From Ctenosaura bakeri (lineage: Eukaryota; Chordata; Lepidosauria; Squamata; Iguanidae): a stretch of DNA of 64,000 nt. The stretch covers positions 310,001-374,000 of the forward strand of contig CAOLHI010000076.1 of NCBI GenBank assembly GCA_948474755.1, given 5' to 3'. Position 1 is the first letter of the stretch. Every line of letters starts with the position of its first letter. Below the pieces are notes generated by a model. It saw nothing but the letters and a program-made list of their open reading frames with translations, searched no databases and was not told where the DNA came from. Made by a program: the position numbers and the translations under genes. Shown here one piece after another: positions 46,269 to 57,742 of the stretch.

Positions 46269-46480
46269 GGGGTCTTTCGCATTATACAATTATAGCCCCA
46301 TATTCCACTTTAACTGACATGGTTGTATCCTGGAATTCTGGGACTTGTACTTTGGTGAAGTACTAGAGTTTTCTGGCTAAGAATTCTAAATATCTCATGA
46401 AACTTTCAAATTCTAGGATTTCATAGAATAGCAGTTAAACTGGAATCATAGTGCTATAACTGTGTAATGTGAAAGCCCCC
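46269..46480. mobile_element. Old F1-like MITE
   Basis: GGGGTCTTTCGCATTATACAA to TGTGTAATGTGAAAGCCCCC, with TGGAATTCTGGGACTTGTAC and GTTAAACTGGAATCATAGTG inside. A diverged relative of F1 with ACTGACATGG in place of CAACATCC. Confidence 0.6.
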
Positions 46481-46745
46481 TAGCAAGTGTAAGGTCCTGG
46501 CAAGTTCAAAAGTCAGGAAGTCTGAGAGTGATGCTCTAGCATCTTAATTCTCTTGTACCATGGATGCTGTTTGTGGGAGAAAGAAGTGATGGCCCAATTC
46601 TTTGCAGTTTCAGCCCAGATGAATCAAGTGATCTAAACAATCAGGGGGAGCGTTGCTGACTTTATATAACAACAATAGTTTCAGATTTGGTTCAGCAGTT
46701 TGCATTATATCACTGAATACTGTGTTGCTAGTATAGATGAGGGGA

Positions 46746-46780
<35 letters not shown>

Positions 46781-47572
46781 GCATATTGCTGTAAGTATTT
46801 TGGACTATGTTACCTGCTCTTCCATTTGAGATGGAACCATCAGTACTATTGGAATGATATACAAGGATAAAATTAGCAGATTTCTATGACCTTTTGCTGC
46901 CTGGGAAACCACAGTGATTCTTCCTTAGATCAAGGTGCTTAACATCCAGTTCCAAATGGTTTCCAAGATATGTCTCCCTAGGGAAAGTACAAATACCCTC
47001 CATCTGTAGAATTCCTATTCTAAGGCCATTTATCTATATACACATATAATATAAACAGGTACATCGTTCTGGTCCAACAAGCAGATAAGTTTGTGAGAGC
47101 ATCTTCAAATGTAGAAGGTATAGACAAATTTTAATCTGGATATACATGTATATTGTGATTCTCATCTGGGCACCAATGGAGTATCTGAATGCATCTTTTG
47201 ATACAGCTTGGAAAGTGTAACTCTATCTCCATCCAAAACAACCTTTTGAAGGCCTTCATTTTCTGTGTAAACATGCAAGAAGGGAAAGTTCACTAGCCAT
47301 CCCCTCTCCCCACACATTTCTTCAGACCAGATTTCCCTTAACCGGACCTCAGACAATTTTTAATTAGGAAGAGATGCTAAGTAGCAGTCTTCTGCCTCAA
47401 GTTTTTCATGCTGCTTTTGGCTTCTAGGATGATATAGGTGTTTCAAGGACAACTTCTGAAATTGCCTTTGGTCAAACTGGTTCTCATTTAAGGCTCTGCA
47501 GCTGCCTGAAGTTTCATTTTAAGCATAACTGCACAGACTCCCTTCTGTTCTCAGCTATCAGCTCCAATCCCT
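46481..47572. other. No gene recognised
   Basis: Unique-looking; a (GACA)n array lies at 46754-46780. Confidence 0.45.
46754..46780. repeat. (GACA)n microsatellite
   Basis: Six to seven GACA units after a short GA run. Confidence 0.9.
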
Positions 47573-47782
47573 GGGGCCCTTCCACACTACACAGTTATAC
47601 ATACTGCCATGGCAAATTCCTGCAGACCCCTGGGATTTGCAGTTTAGGGAGAGGTATTCAGACTCCTCAGCCAGAGGGCAATAGTGGCTCACCAAACTAC
47701 AAACCCTGGGATTCCACAGCATGCAGCCATGGCAGTTACAGTGAAATCATGGTGTCATAATTGTGCAGTCTGAAAGGGCCCC
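47573..47782. mobile_element. Old F1-like MITE
   Basis: GGGGCCCTTCCACACTACACA to TGTGCAGTCTGAAAGGGCCCC, with CCTGGGATTTGCAGTTTAGG and AACTACAAACCCTGGGATTC inside. Clear palindrome, diverged from the main F1 group. Confidence 0.65.
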
Positions 47783-48649
47783 AAGACTTCTCTCAAAAGT
47801 TTTATAGCAATGAAATCTACTTTCTTCCAATCCTCTTTCAACTTACCTCTGACTGTCTGTCACCAATTGACCTTTTTTTCCTTCTTCTGCTCAGAACTTC
47901 TGATCAGTCGCGTTTCATATGGACTAACAACCAATCACACTTGTTAACATATTCATGAATAAATTTGACCAGCTGAAAAACTTGTTTTCACTCTCACAGC
48001 AGCATTTTCGCCAAGATGCATGCTTTAGTCATCAGGCTTGCAAATTTGAGTCCATGTTACCAGGTCTGCATTAAGGCTTTCGTAAGCCCTCCGCACTATT
48101 GTATTTGACCTCCTGTCTCGTCACGACCTACCACTGAGGAAATTTCTATAAGCCCTAAAATCCTGTTTCAGAAGGCCCTAAAAATTTTGTAGGCCCTAGG
48201 CACAGTGCCTAAAGTGCCTAATAGATTAGGTGGCCCTACATGTTACCTTTCAAAGACAAGTAATAATACGAAGCATGATAAATATAAAATATGTAGGTGA
48301 GGAATGAGGTACTATGACAAACATACATCTTTTCATCATTTGAGGAGCACCTTTTCTTAAAAAGTGCTGAATGTATCATCTAGTTTGATTGTGAAGTTAC
48401 ACTCTCAGTTTCAGACAATAATAGAAACCTCTGATTCTCCTAGGAACAGTTGCTTTTTCTTTTAAGATGAGTAACTTTTTTCTCCAATATTCAGATCTTG
48501 TGCTTTGGCTCTAGTGTTGTTCCCCTCTCTGACTGTGACTTCCTTTGTTGCTTTCTCCTTGGTTTCTTCAAGCATATTTTTTATTTCTCTGTCAGTCACA
48601 TCTCTTTCAGCCCAACTCTTCACCAGCTCCGCATACCAAGTGCCAGGTT
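47783..48649. other. No gene recognised
   Basis: Mostly unique-looking. Positions 48110-48235 hold several GGCCCTA/TAAGCCCTA iterations of unknown origin. Confidence 0.4.
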
Positions 48650-48772
48650 GTTTCTCCCTGTAGCCTTGCTGTACTATCTCTGTTGTATCTTCTTAGATAC
48701 TTTCGCAGTTTTCTTTCTGGTTGAGATCAAATGCAACAGCTTGATGAGGTCAGCTGACTTAGGAATCATACT
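48650..48772 (-). repeat. Unrecognised repeat D, copy 1 (possibly once coding)
   Basis: Aligns with 57612-57742 over about 120 bp at roughly 85% identity. The minus strand of both copies can be read in a frame containing SADLIKL, RKKTAKV and YS-ATG; this copy has a stop before YS. It could be the remnant of a retroelement ORF or of a duplicated exon; I do not recognise the protein. Confidence 0.45.
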
Positions 48773-49798
48773 CTGAATATATCATATAGAACACGTTGAT
48801 GTGTGTTTTGGGCTTGGAAGATCAAGCAAAGTATGCAAACTAGCTAAGATGCTATGAGTTATAGTAGTTTATTTGTTGCAGCCTCTCTTTGTAATGAATA
48901 CCTGTCCTAGTAAATATATATTTGCAAACAGCCTGTACACAGCTCTGTGAAGGAGGACTATTTCTGATTTATAGTCTGTAAGTGGGGCATTACTAGGCTT
49001 TCTATCTAAAGGGGCAAATTCAATTGTTCCCTAAGAAGTATTAAAGCCTGATGCAATCACATTCTCTGTCTACAGTTCATTGCTGCTTATAGTATACTGT
49101 CCCGATGCATTTAATGCATTTCTACAGAGAAATAGAATAGAGTCAAAGGGTAGCCAATCTCATTCTCTTGAACACTAGCTGGCAGTTTTCCTCTGGGATG
49201 TGTCTAGTAAAACCACATTCCTTGGGTGCAGTTGCTTTATGTGTTTGAGCTACATCTATTTACCCTTCATAGAATATGATTTCTTACCATGATTCAGTTT
49301 TGAACTCATATAATTAATTTTAACTCAACTTTTTTTAAAAGAAAACCCATAACTACCATGGTGCTATATAAGCTGGTTCCATGGTTCCTGTCCATTGGTC
49401 TCTCTGTAATTTCTGAAGTAAACCCCCTTTCTTCTAGGGTAGATGCTCATCATAAGTACATTGAGACCAAGAAATGGGGATCTTAGGGACTGAATCCTAT
49501 TGATTGTCCCAACAAGAATAATGAGATTCATTATGTGTTGACATACTAGTCTCCAGCTTACTCAATGTGTCTCTTCTGCTCAAGATGAGCCACTAGGATT
49601 CTGGCAAGGATCATTTAATTTCTTGCTTAAATGTTGATGAGATCTAACTACTCTCTATAATAATTGACATATATAAGAGTCCTCACACTAGCCAAGGAAA
49701 GGGACTCTGGGCATAAGCAAGGTGTGGAGAATTTGTTGTATCTAGAAGCCAATTCACCCCCAACCCACTTGGGCCTGTACTATCCTCACTGCTGAAAT
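48773..49798. other. No gene recognised
   Basis: AT-rich unique-looking sequence. Confidence 0.45.
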
Positions 49799-49801
49799 TC
49801 A

Positions 49802-50010
49802 GGGCCCTTCTACAATACACTGTTATAGTGCTATTATTCCACTTTCAATATCCTGTGGAATTCTGGGATCTGTAGTTTACTGAGGCCAAAGACCAAAGAG
49901 TTCTCTGACTGAGAATTCTAAATGCCCCTTCCTAAACTGCAAACCCTAGGATTCCATAGGATGTTGAAAGTAGAATAATAGCATTATAACAGTGTAGTGA
50001 GGAAAGGCTC
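49802..50010. mobile_element. F1 MITE copy f
   Basis: GGGCCCTTCTACAATACACTG to GTGTAGTGAGGAAAGGCTC, flanked by TCA/TCA (49799-49801 and 50011-50013). Full palindrome with the GAGTTCTCTGACTGAGAATTC centre in opposite orientation to copy e. Confidence 0.8.
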
Positions 50011-50396
50011 TCAGTGGTGAAAGCTAAAGAAGCCCTCTTGGAGTATGAACAAGCAAACACAGAAAACACATAAACACATACAAATAACTTTAAACAAGGT
50101 GTATAGGGAGCACATACCTTATTTCAAATGAGAATTGTGCTTCTTCAACATTTTCAGGGCATGATTCTCCCTTAAAACAACTAGAAAGAGTGATTTGTGG
50201 TGTTGCTGAAGTGCAAAGACAGCAGTAGAGGTGGTAAAAATGATCAGGGAGGGGGCGCATACAGCCCACTCTCCATGTGTTACCTAGTCTTGCCCATCTC
50301 CATCCCAACACGTTATCCATTAATTAACCAGTAAACCAGTTATCAATATATGCAATATTTTCACAAGACCCCACAAGATCCAGTTGAAAAGGAGGG

Positions 50397-50625
50397 ACAG
50401 TGTGATATAGCGGTTAGAGCATTGGGCTAGAATTCTAGGAGACCAGGGTTTCAAGATCTGGCTTAAGGTGCACTCAGCCATGGAAACCAACCAGATGACT
50501 GTGGGAAAAACAAAGTTTCTCAGCCCTAGATGAAAACATTGACAAACTTCTTCTGAATAAATCTTGCCCAGGTAATCCTATGATAGGGTTGCTGTATGTT
50601 AGAGTTGATTTGAAGATACATAATA
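50397..50625 (+). mobile_element. tRNA-derived SINE with foreign patch
   Basis: Head GACAGTGTGATATAGCGGTTAG, B-box region GAGACCAGGGTTTC, body CAGCCATGGAAACC to GGGTTGCTGTATGTTAGAG. Between the B-box and CAGCCATGG, where other copies read GAATCCC-, this copy carries a segment (50448-50473) identical over 26 bp to 57475-57500. That breaks the B-box. Confidence 0.75.
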
Positions 50626-51463
50626 CTAGCAACACTATAATGATACTAGCAACAATAAGCACTTGCTGTTTTCTTTTCATCCCACATTGTAAGGTAAGGT
50701 CTGCTATTCTGAGATACTCTAATTCTAAAGGATGTAAGCTAGAGACAGATTATTTATGGCACATTATGTGAGCAAAGATTTGATAAAGGTACCAATTGGT
50801 TTATGCCCATGGTGATGATTGGCTCAAACTTGGTAAGATTCTGGTACATAATCTTTCATCTTTCTGCTTGTTACAGCTTCAGAATGGATGGGAAATGATA
50901 GCCTATGAAATGGATGAAATTATAAGAATCCTTTCTGCCTGCCTGCCTAACCTCTTTGGTGGTACATACTCTCTCTGTCTGAACATCCAGGAAAGACTGT
51001 ATGAAAAGCAGACATCAGATTCTTCACAGGGCTGGCAATTTTGCCATCTTGGATTCCTCTATTGTTATATAGTTTAAGATGACTGAACAAAGCTAAGCAA
51101 GAATAGGCTGGAGATTTTATATAATGCTCATTCATGAGTCAGTCCCATTTTCAGATAAATGAAATGTTTTCTTGACCATCTTAAGAATGGTTTATTTAAA
51201 AAAAGAAGTTCTCGGCTGATATTTTGACACAAAGATTAAAAGATGATAAAGTTAACAGAGAATGGGAGCCCCTTCACAAATATTTTTAAATATATAAAAT
51301 CAATAATTAATGGCTAGTAGTTACTGTAATCTATGAAGTAGAAAATTGGAATTTAAACAAAGAGGGTATAACACTTAAATAAAACTGGTAAAAATACACA
51401 AGCAATACCAAATAATGATACAGATAAAGTGAGACATAAAAACATATATTTGTGTGAATGTAT
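50626..51463. other. No gene recognised
   Basis: Unique-looking AT-rich sequence. Confidence 0.45.
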
Positions 51464-52361
51464 TGTTACTGCAGTTATCTGGCCCAAGCCCGAGGTCTAC
51501 AATCTCATATTATTTATGTTTAATATTTCCACGTGGCACTCCATAAAATGAACTCCACGTGTCTGATCAGGTCACGGAAAGCCTGTGTAGGCAGGCATGG
51601 CCTTAGTTATGCACGCTAGGTCTAGGCCAGTAAACAGCTATCTGTCACACAGCCGGTAGTGCCCTCCAGACACAGCCAACCATTAAGCTAATGCAAGGGC
51701 TCTCAGCCTCGAACTGCTTGCTCTATACAAACGCTAAGCGCTTCTCATCTGCATACTGTTCTAACAATTGACAATGCTGGCCAAATCTCATCAGTTCTGA
51801 TTTTGACCTTTTGGAGGCTTTGTCTGCACTAAAAACCCTATTGTTCTCCTCAGGAGAGGGCTAGCCTCCAGGTACAATCTTCCCTATAAAAACCCTAAGT
51901 TTGAGCTCCTTGTCGGAACGCTCGTGCCTTGCATCCCAAATTGCTGCCGCTCTGTTTGGCGAGCCTCCCCTCAGCCTCCACGTGCTGGGAAACCAAGAAC
52001 TCAAGCCTCGATCTCTATCTTCTCTTTTACCGGACTGCAGGATCAGGTGGAGTATCACCCCAGAAACCCTCTGAAAACCCCTATCAATTTTCCCCACTTT
52101 CTGCTTCTATAGTTATTGGATAAGTGTGTGAGTGCATGTGTCATTGTTTGCTTACTTAAGGAAAGTTTAATAGAATCTTTTAATTGAACAATTTGCTTAG
52201 TTTTTGATGCGGCCCAACCTGTAGACATAGGGTTAAAGATCTCACTATGTTACCCTGCCTCTCATATTGCTAGCTTGTGTTCCTTGCTAATTCCCCCAAC
52301 TTACTAATATTTGGAGCGCACTTAAGTGTCCCTCCCGGGACCCCCAGAAATCAGGGTAACA
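51464..52361 (+). mobile_element. Solo LTR 2, gammaretrovirus-like ERV
   Basis: An 898-bp LTR starting TGTTACTGCAGTTATC and ending CAGGGTAACA, with exact 4-bp duplications GTAT (51460-51463 and 52362-52365). Core promoter: CCAGGTAC followed by TATAAA at 51885-51890. The polyadenylation signal is altered to AATAGA (52169-52174). A 4-bp duplication is typical of gammaretroviral integrase. No gag, pol or env adjoins. Its 5' start resembles LTR 3 more than LTR 1. Confidence 0.9.
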
Positions 52362-52365
52362 GTAT

Positions 52366-53097
52366 CAGGAGCAAAAAAATGTAAATAGAACATATTTTTG
52401 GTCTAGAAGTACAATCATGTTATACTTGTAAATAATAAATTGTCCTAGGTAGTGATAGAGGAAGATTAAGAAGATAATTTTGATTATATTATTGCTTTTA
52501 TGAACAATACTATATGTTTTATTGATTTGTACTTTATTTGATATAACCTTAACAAAAAATATTTTTTTGAAAAAAGAAGAAGTTCTCAAAGAGATCTAAA
52601 GTAATGTACAAGATATAAATTATTTATTTATTTTTCAATATTTATATACTGCCTATTGTGGCCTTTTAAAAAAAACTTCTCTGGATAATTTACAATAAAA
52701 GTTAAACTCATGAAGTATACAAGTGAAAGTTATAAAATCTACAGCAATATCAAAACAACAGGAGCATCAAAACCAAAGCAGTATGAATGCGAGGAAATAG
52801 CAATAGAGCAAGAGAACTAAAAAGAACTCATAAAGCAATAAATATCTTTGGGAGACTGAGAGCCCTAAGATCTTCTTTACTTTGTGCTGAAAAGACCACC
52901 ATATAGATGCCAGAAAACTCTCTTTTAACAAGGCATTCCACAACCAAGTTACCACCACCAAAAAGGTCCTTACATATAATGAGTATATGCAGAAGGGATA
53001 TGCTGGAAAGGAATGCATGATTTGGTTATTTCCTACCTAGTTCTACTCACTCTGTTCTGAAACACTATTAGAGACAGATCAATGTTGTGTTTTGTTA
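52366..53097. other. No gene recognised
   Basis: AT-rich. ATTATTTATTTATTTTTC at about 52619 resembles a generic LINE 3' end but is not diagnostic. Confidence 0.4.
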
Positions 53098-53099
53098 TA

Positions 53100-53470
53100 C
53101 AGTCATCCCTCCAGGGGCACAGGACCCCCATCAAAGTGAAAAAATCGTGGATAACTCTAGGTCCTCCCAAAATATATTTAATACACATAAAAAAGTGTGA
53201 TCACCATATTCAACCCACCATGGATTCCTTCGAGGCATCAGGGTTCCTTCATAAGGCAGAAGTGGGTGGCTGATGGGGCTTACTGCCACCTCGCTGCTGC
53301 CTCACACCATTTTTACTAGGGACTTACAAGCCTCATTCACAGTTTATCAGTCTCACGAGGCTTGCAGTCCCTCTTAAAAATGGCATAGGGAGGCAGCAGA
53401 GGTGACAGCAAATAATCTATGAATAATAAAATCCGCAAAAGTGAAACCCACAGATGTGGAGGGCTGACTG
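53100..53470. mobile_element. pogo/Tigger-like MITE, second copy
   Basis: Starts CAGTCATCCCTCCAGGGGCA after TA and ends GATGTGGAGGGCTGACTG, followed by TT. The middle contains an inverted pair (ACTGCCACCTCGCTGCTGCC and GGCAGCAGAGGTGACAGC). Related to 3426-3663 by its ends. Confidence 0.65.
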
Positions 53471-53524
53471 TTGCTGACTGATAAAAATCCTGAGGAGAAT
53501 CTATCGTGACATTTTCTTTGCAAG

Positions 53525-53666
53525 AGCCATTTCCACACTAGACTGTTATAGTGCTATTATTCCACTTTCAACATCTTATGGAATCCTGGGGTTTGCAGTT
53601 TAGGGAAGGACCTCAAAGGTTGAAAGTAGAATAATAGCACTATAACAGTCTGGTGCAGAAATGGCC
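53525..53666. mobile_element. F1 MITE copy g
   Basis: AGCCATTTCCACACTAGACTG to CAGTCTGGTGCAGAAATGGCC, shortened centre (GGACCTCAAAGGTTG), flanked by AAG/AAG. Confidence 0.8.
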
Positions 53667-53744
53667 AAGGTTTGTTCACAGAGAGTTTACCACTGCTTTC
53701 CTCTGAGAGAGTGTGACATGCCCAGAGTTACCCAATGGGTTTTC

Positions 53745-54201
53745 GGCCTTTTCTGCAAGGGGCGAGGGAATTGCCCTGTGCCGGTACTCACTGGACCTGT
53801 GTGCTCCACCCGCGGGTCCAGGCTGGTCCGGAGCAGTCTGTGGCTGCCGCTTTGCACTGCTCTGGGGACGAAAATGGCGGCTTCCGGTTGGTGGAGGCTC
53901 TCAACCAACCGGTGAAACTCGCCAGCCTAAAGCCCGCCCCCGGCAGATCTGCAGGCTCGCACTGGTGAGAGCCTACAAATCTGCACCGGAGTGCGGCAAC
54001 GGAGTGGCACGCTCCGTGCTTTTGAAAGACCTGTTTTAAGCGGTCTTTCAAAAGCACGCTGAATGACCACTTTGGGTTGTTCTGGAGCAGGCTGAGGTCT
54101 GGAAGTACACAAAGTAGTCCAGATCCAGTCCACTCCCAGGTGCAGTCATCCCCCCTGGAAGACGCTCTGCACCATTTTAAAAGCCCTGTGCGGAAAAGGC
54201 C
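53745..54201. mobile_element. F2 MITE copy d
   Basis: GGCCTTTTCTGCAAGG to CCTGTGCGGAAAAGGCC, flanked by TTC/TTC. It shares TTTGAAAGACCTGTTTTAAG and the CCGGTTGGTGGAG hairpin with copy e, in reverse orientation. Frames of 108 and 142 codons are by-products. Confidence 0.8.
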
Positions 54202-54327
54202 TTCATGGGTGAGCAAGGATTCAGAGCCTTGTGTCCCAGGGTCTTAATTAAACCATGAGTGTGACCACTGCACCATGCTTCCTCCTCTTATGTTAAACTT
54301 TATATAGGAAAAAATTACACAGCAGAG

Positions 54328-55220
54328 TGTTACTGCGGTAGATAAACTTTATCCCGGGGTCTACAATTTAATACTAAAAGTATCTCCACGTGCTTGAGAG
54401 GTCCCTCAAACAAGCATGTAGGTAGGCACGGTTGGTTGGCCAAAAACAGGAAAAACCTGGTCAGGCCAGTAAATCCATAGTCACGTATCTCCAGGAGACC
54501 TCCAGACATGTAAAACATAAAATACAAAAAGGGTCCTCAGCCCCGAGGAGCCGGCTTGAGGGGATTAACACATCTGACAAACAGCCCATCAAACGAGGAC
54601 GATTTGCATACAGCCAAGGCTTTGACAACCCCAGCAAATTCAATCATGCAAAGGACGTTGACATATTGGAGCTTTGTTCTAGCTCCTCCACTTATTGTTC
54701 TCCCCGGGAAAGGATTAGCCCTCCAGGTACCTTTTCCTCCCATAAATAGACACGGTTTTTGAGCGGCTCTTTGGATCGCTCCCAGCTTCCCAGCAGACCA
54801 TCACTCTGCCCATTGAACTATCCCCTCATCTCTCTTTCCACGTGCTGAGTTTCATCTCTCTCTCCGCTGCTGTCTCGGACCTCCGGACTTCAGGACCAGG
54901 TGCAGTATTCCCCAGAGGTAATTCTGGAAAGCCCCCTATCCAATTTCCTCTATTTTTATTCTTCACTAGGTCTTGAGTGAGTGCATAAGTGCGTACATGC
55001 GCAAGTCTTTATTTTTAATAAAATCATTTAATCAAATCATTTATTAGACAATTTTGCTTGGTTTTTGGCTTGGCCTGACCCCGTAAAAATTGGTTGAAAG
55101 ATCTTGCTAGGTTACCCTGCCTCTCGCATTGCTATTGCTTGTGCTCTGGCTAGTTTCCATTCCCCATCACATGGTGCACACTGAGGTGTCCCCCAAGGGA
55201 CCCCAGAAATCAGGGTAACA
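54328..55220 (+). mobile_element. Solo LTR 3, gammaretrovirus-like ERV
   Basis: An 893-bp LTR starting TGTTACTGCGGTAGATAAAC and ending CAGGGTAACA, with exact duplications AGAG (54324-54327 and 55221-55224). Core promoter: CCAGGTAC then CATAAATAG at 54741-54749; AATAAA at 55017-55022. The 3' part (GGTTACCCTGCCTCTC, CCCCCAAGGGACCCC) matches the other copies. No internal retroviral region remains. Confidence 0.9.
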
Positions 55221-55224
55221 AGAG

Positions 55225-55865
55225 ATTGACTGTATCTGTTATTTATCAAGCAAGCTGCATAATACTACTGGCAAGCATTCCGGCTCACTTTATGTTGGTA
55301 TAGGCTATCTGTGATGTATTGTATTTCTCTGCCAACCTAACTGTGCTTTTGCATTCTGTTCTGACACACATATTAAGTAAAGTCAAAATAGCAAATTTGC
55401 CTCTTGCCTTATCAGAGCAGGGTAATGTAGGCATTTAACCTTTTAAATGTGAACACTCTGTCTCACTTAGGTACACCATGCTCAGTTCTCAGATGAAGAA
55501 TTGCAGTTTGGGGAAAAGAAGAAAAGAAAATGCAGCTGAGTCTGTTTTTACTGAAGCTAGTGTTGGCAGTGGATGAAAATAATCAGGCAATAATAGATGA
55601 AACTGGCATCTCAAAGGTCTGCAGCACACTGATGAGAAAGAGCATAGATAAAATCACCTCACTTGTAAAGTATTGCTTCTGCCTGACAGCTGGATCAGGA
55701 TCTTGATATTTGCACTAATTATCAAAGCCACTGGCATATGAGGTGGCAGCAAATTGCTGTAAAAGCACAGCAGGCTTTAACAGCAGAGTTTCCTAAACAC
55801 CATCATTTTCCCCTATATAAACCAGCCCCCTCCTGTTTCCTCTCTCTTCAGGATGTTATATTCTA
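55225..55865. other. No gene recognised
   Basis: Unique-looking sequence. Confidence 0.45.
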
Positions 55866-56077
55866 GGGGTCCATTCACACCGACCAATTATAGATTATGA
55901 CTGTACTTTCAACTACCATGATTCCATCCTATGGTATCCTGGATATGTGGTTTAAGGAGGGACATTTAGATTTCTCCGTCAGAGAACTCTACCTACAAAC
56001 CCTGGCAGTCCATAGCATTCAGCCATGGTACTAAAGTGGAGTGATAGTGCTATAACTGTATAGCATAAAATGGCCCT
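55866..56077. mobile_element. Old F1-like MITE
   Basis: GGGTCCATTCACACCGACCAA to TAGCATAAAATGGCCC, with TATGGTATCCTGGATATGTG and CTACAAACCCTGGCAGTC inside. Confidence 0.55.
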
Positions 56078-56215
56078 ATCTCTTGTTTGTCACAATGTGA
56101 TTTTCATAGTAAGCTAAAGAACAGGATTTATAGGGGTCACCGTAACAAGTCATGGAAGGTCGGTGACAATCTCAGGCCCCAGCCTTTAAAACTCCTCTTT
56201 TTTACAACTTAATCC

Positions 56216-56294
56216 CCATCTTCCTTCCTTCCTTCCTTCCTTCCTTCCTTCCTTCCTTCCTTCCTTCCTTCCTTCCTTCCTTCCTTCCTTCCTT
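56216..56294. repeat. (CCTT)n microsatellite
   Basis: Pure CCTT array of about 19 units. Confidence 0.95.
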
Positions 56295-57239
56295 TTACTC
56301 TAATCCATGTCCTTGTGGAGACAAGATTCTATTCAGTTACTTACTAAGGAATAATACTATACAATCATTTAAAATATATTGGCCTAGTTGGCTTTTCAGT
56401 CTGACTGATTTACAATGATTCCTCGTCCTTGAGCTTTTGAGCTACAAGCCTGAGAGTCTGATGAGTGAGATGGAAGAGTCCATGTGGAATCTCGCATTCA
56501 CATTGCCATTGGGCTAAAGCCAAATGAATCAGGGACACTTCAGAAGGTCAGGAAAGGCACAAACTAATGGGGATGTGTTGTCTCAGAGCATATATGCAGA
56601 ATCACTTAACAAAGGGCACCTTCACAGACAAAACTCCTTCAATCTGAATTGTTACCAAGTTGTAGTAAAGGCTTGGTTTGAAACCTCCTGATAACCATAG
56701 TGTAGCCAATGGCAGATCTGATATGGAGGGGTATTTAAACCAAATCTTCCTCTCATCCATTTTGAGTGCTAGAGTTCTTCATGTGTTCATATGAAGGAAT
56801 CAGGGCATGAAAGGAGCTCCAAGTTGTGGCTGTTGCCATGCCTTGGTGACGCATAGCTCCTTTTAGTTCCACCTGCACCACATTTGCGTGGTGCCCATCT
56901 GAGGCACAGGTGGAGATGGAGAGAGAATGGGCTCATCCATTTCTTTATATCCATGGATTCTGGAACACTGGCCATGCACAATTCTAGAATCTGGAGTCAC
57001 TTGTTTGTGTAGAAGCATCCTTGTGAATCCCTTGCCTGCTTGTATGTCTATACAAACACAAGATCTATAGGCCCCAGGAGCAGCAGTGTGCCATCAAGGC
57101 CTGGGTCCAAATACATTACATTCCACAAGTAGCATGTAAAGGAGGCTATAGTCCTGGGGAAATTGTACCACAAGTCTGCCTTCACTGAAGGTGTGAATGA
57201 GCTCTGAGACAAAGCTCTGTAAATGGCATACTTATATAT
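56295..57239. other. No gene recognised
   Basis: Unique-looking sequence. Confidence 0.45.
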
Positions 57240-57430
57240 GAAGGAACCAGTGGCAGCTAGTGAATCCCATGTCAGTGGAGCCATGAATCTACCCCAGGTT
57301 TTAATCCAGGTTTAAAGATGTTATCTAAGGTATCACCAAACTATATTCAGCACCTTCCACAGCTCCTTTAAAGGTATCAAAACCCACATTAGATTCACAG
57401 CTCCACCAACATGAGAGCTACCAGCTACCA
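57240..57430. repeat. Palindromic dispersed repeat F5, copy 2
   Basis: CATGAATCTACCCCAGG, AGGTTTAAAGATGTTATC, CAGCTCCTTTAAAGG and TAGATTCACAGCTCC align with 37160-37375 in order. Confidence 0.5.
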
Positions 57431-57474
57431 CTTATTTATGTCAATAATGCCAGTTTTTTAAAATGTGTTTGTTT

Positions 57475-57500
57475 GTTTCAAGATCTGGCTTAAGGTGCAC
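57475..57500. repeat. Exact 26-bp match to the patch in the SINE at 50448
   Basis: This 26-bp string, containing CAAGATCTGGCTTAAGGTGC, also occurs inside the SINE at 50448-50473. Here it lies in non-SINE sequence, so this is the likelier source. Confidence 0.8.
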
Positions 57501-57611
57501 ATGTTTGCCAGTGCATGTTGTTTTAGAATTTAGCAGAGAGAGAAGGGGGAAGGAGAATGGATGATATGTGAAGTAAGGCAAGAGAGGAAGAGAGCAGAAA
57601 GTATAGTAACC

Positions 57612-57742
57612 TGGGCCATTTCCCTGTAGCGTTGCTATAGTACCTCCATTCTACCTTCTTAAATACTTTTGCAGTTTTCTTTCTGGCAGAGATCAAATAA
57701 AACAGCTTGATGAGGTCAGCTGACATTAGGAATCATACAGGG
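57612..57742 (-). repeat. Unrecognised repeat D, copy 2 (possibly once coding)
   Basis: Counterpart of 48650-48772. On the minus strand a frame at 57523-57726 begins MSADLIKLFYLISARKKTAK and is open through this copy, without a recognised domain. Confidence 0.45.

Larger units (their letters stand above)
53478..54283 (-). mobile_element. tRNA-derived SINE carrying two MITE insertions
   Basis: SINE body pieces lie at 53478-53524, 53667-53744 and 54202-54283. The first gap is F1 copy g with AAG/AAG; the second is F2 copy d with TTC/TTC. On removing them the pieces keep SINE order (GAGGAGAATCTATCGTGAC, GTTTACCACTGCTTTCCTC, CCCAGAGTTACCCAATGGG, then GGGTGAGCAAGGATTCAGAG). Confidence 0.7.
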
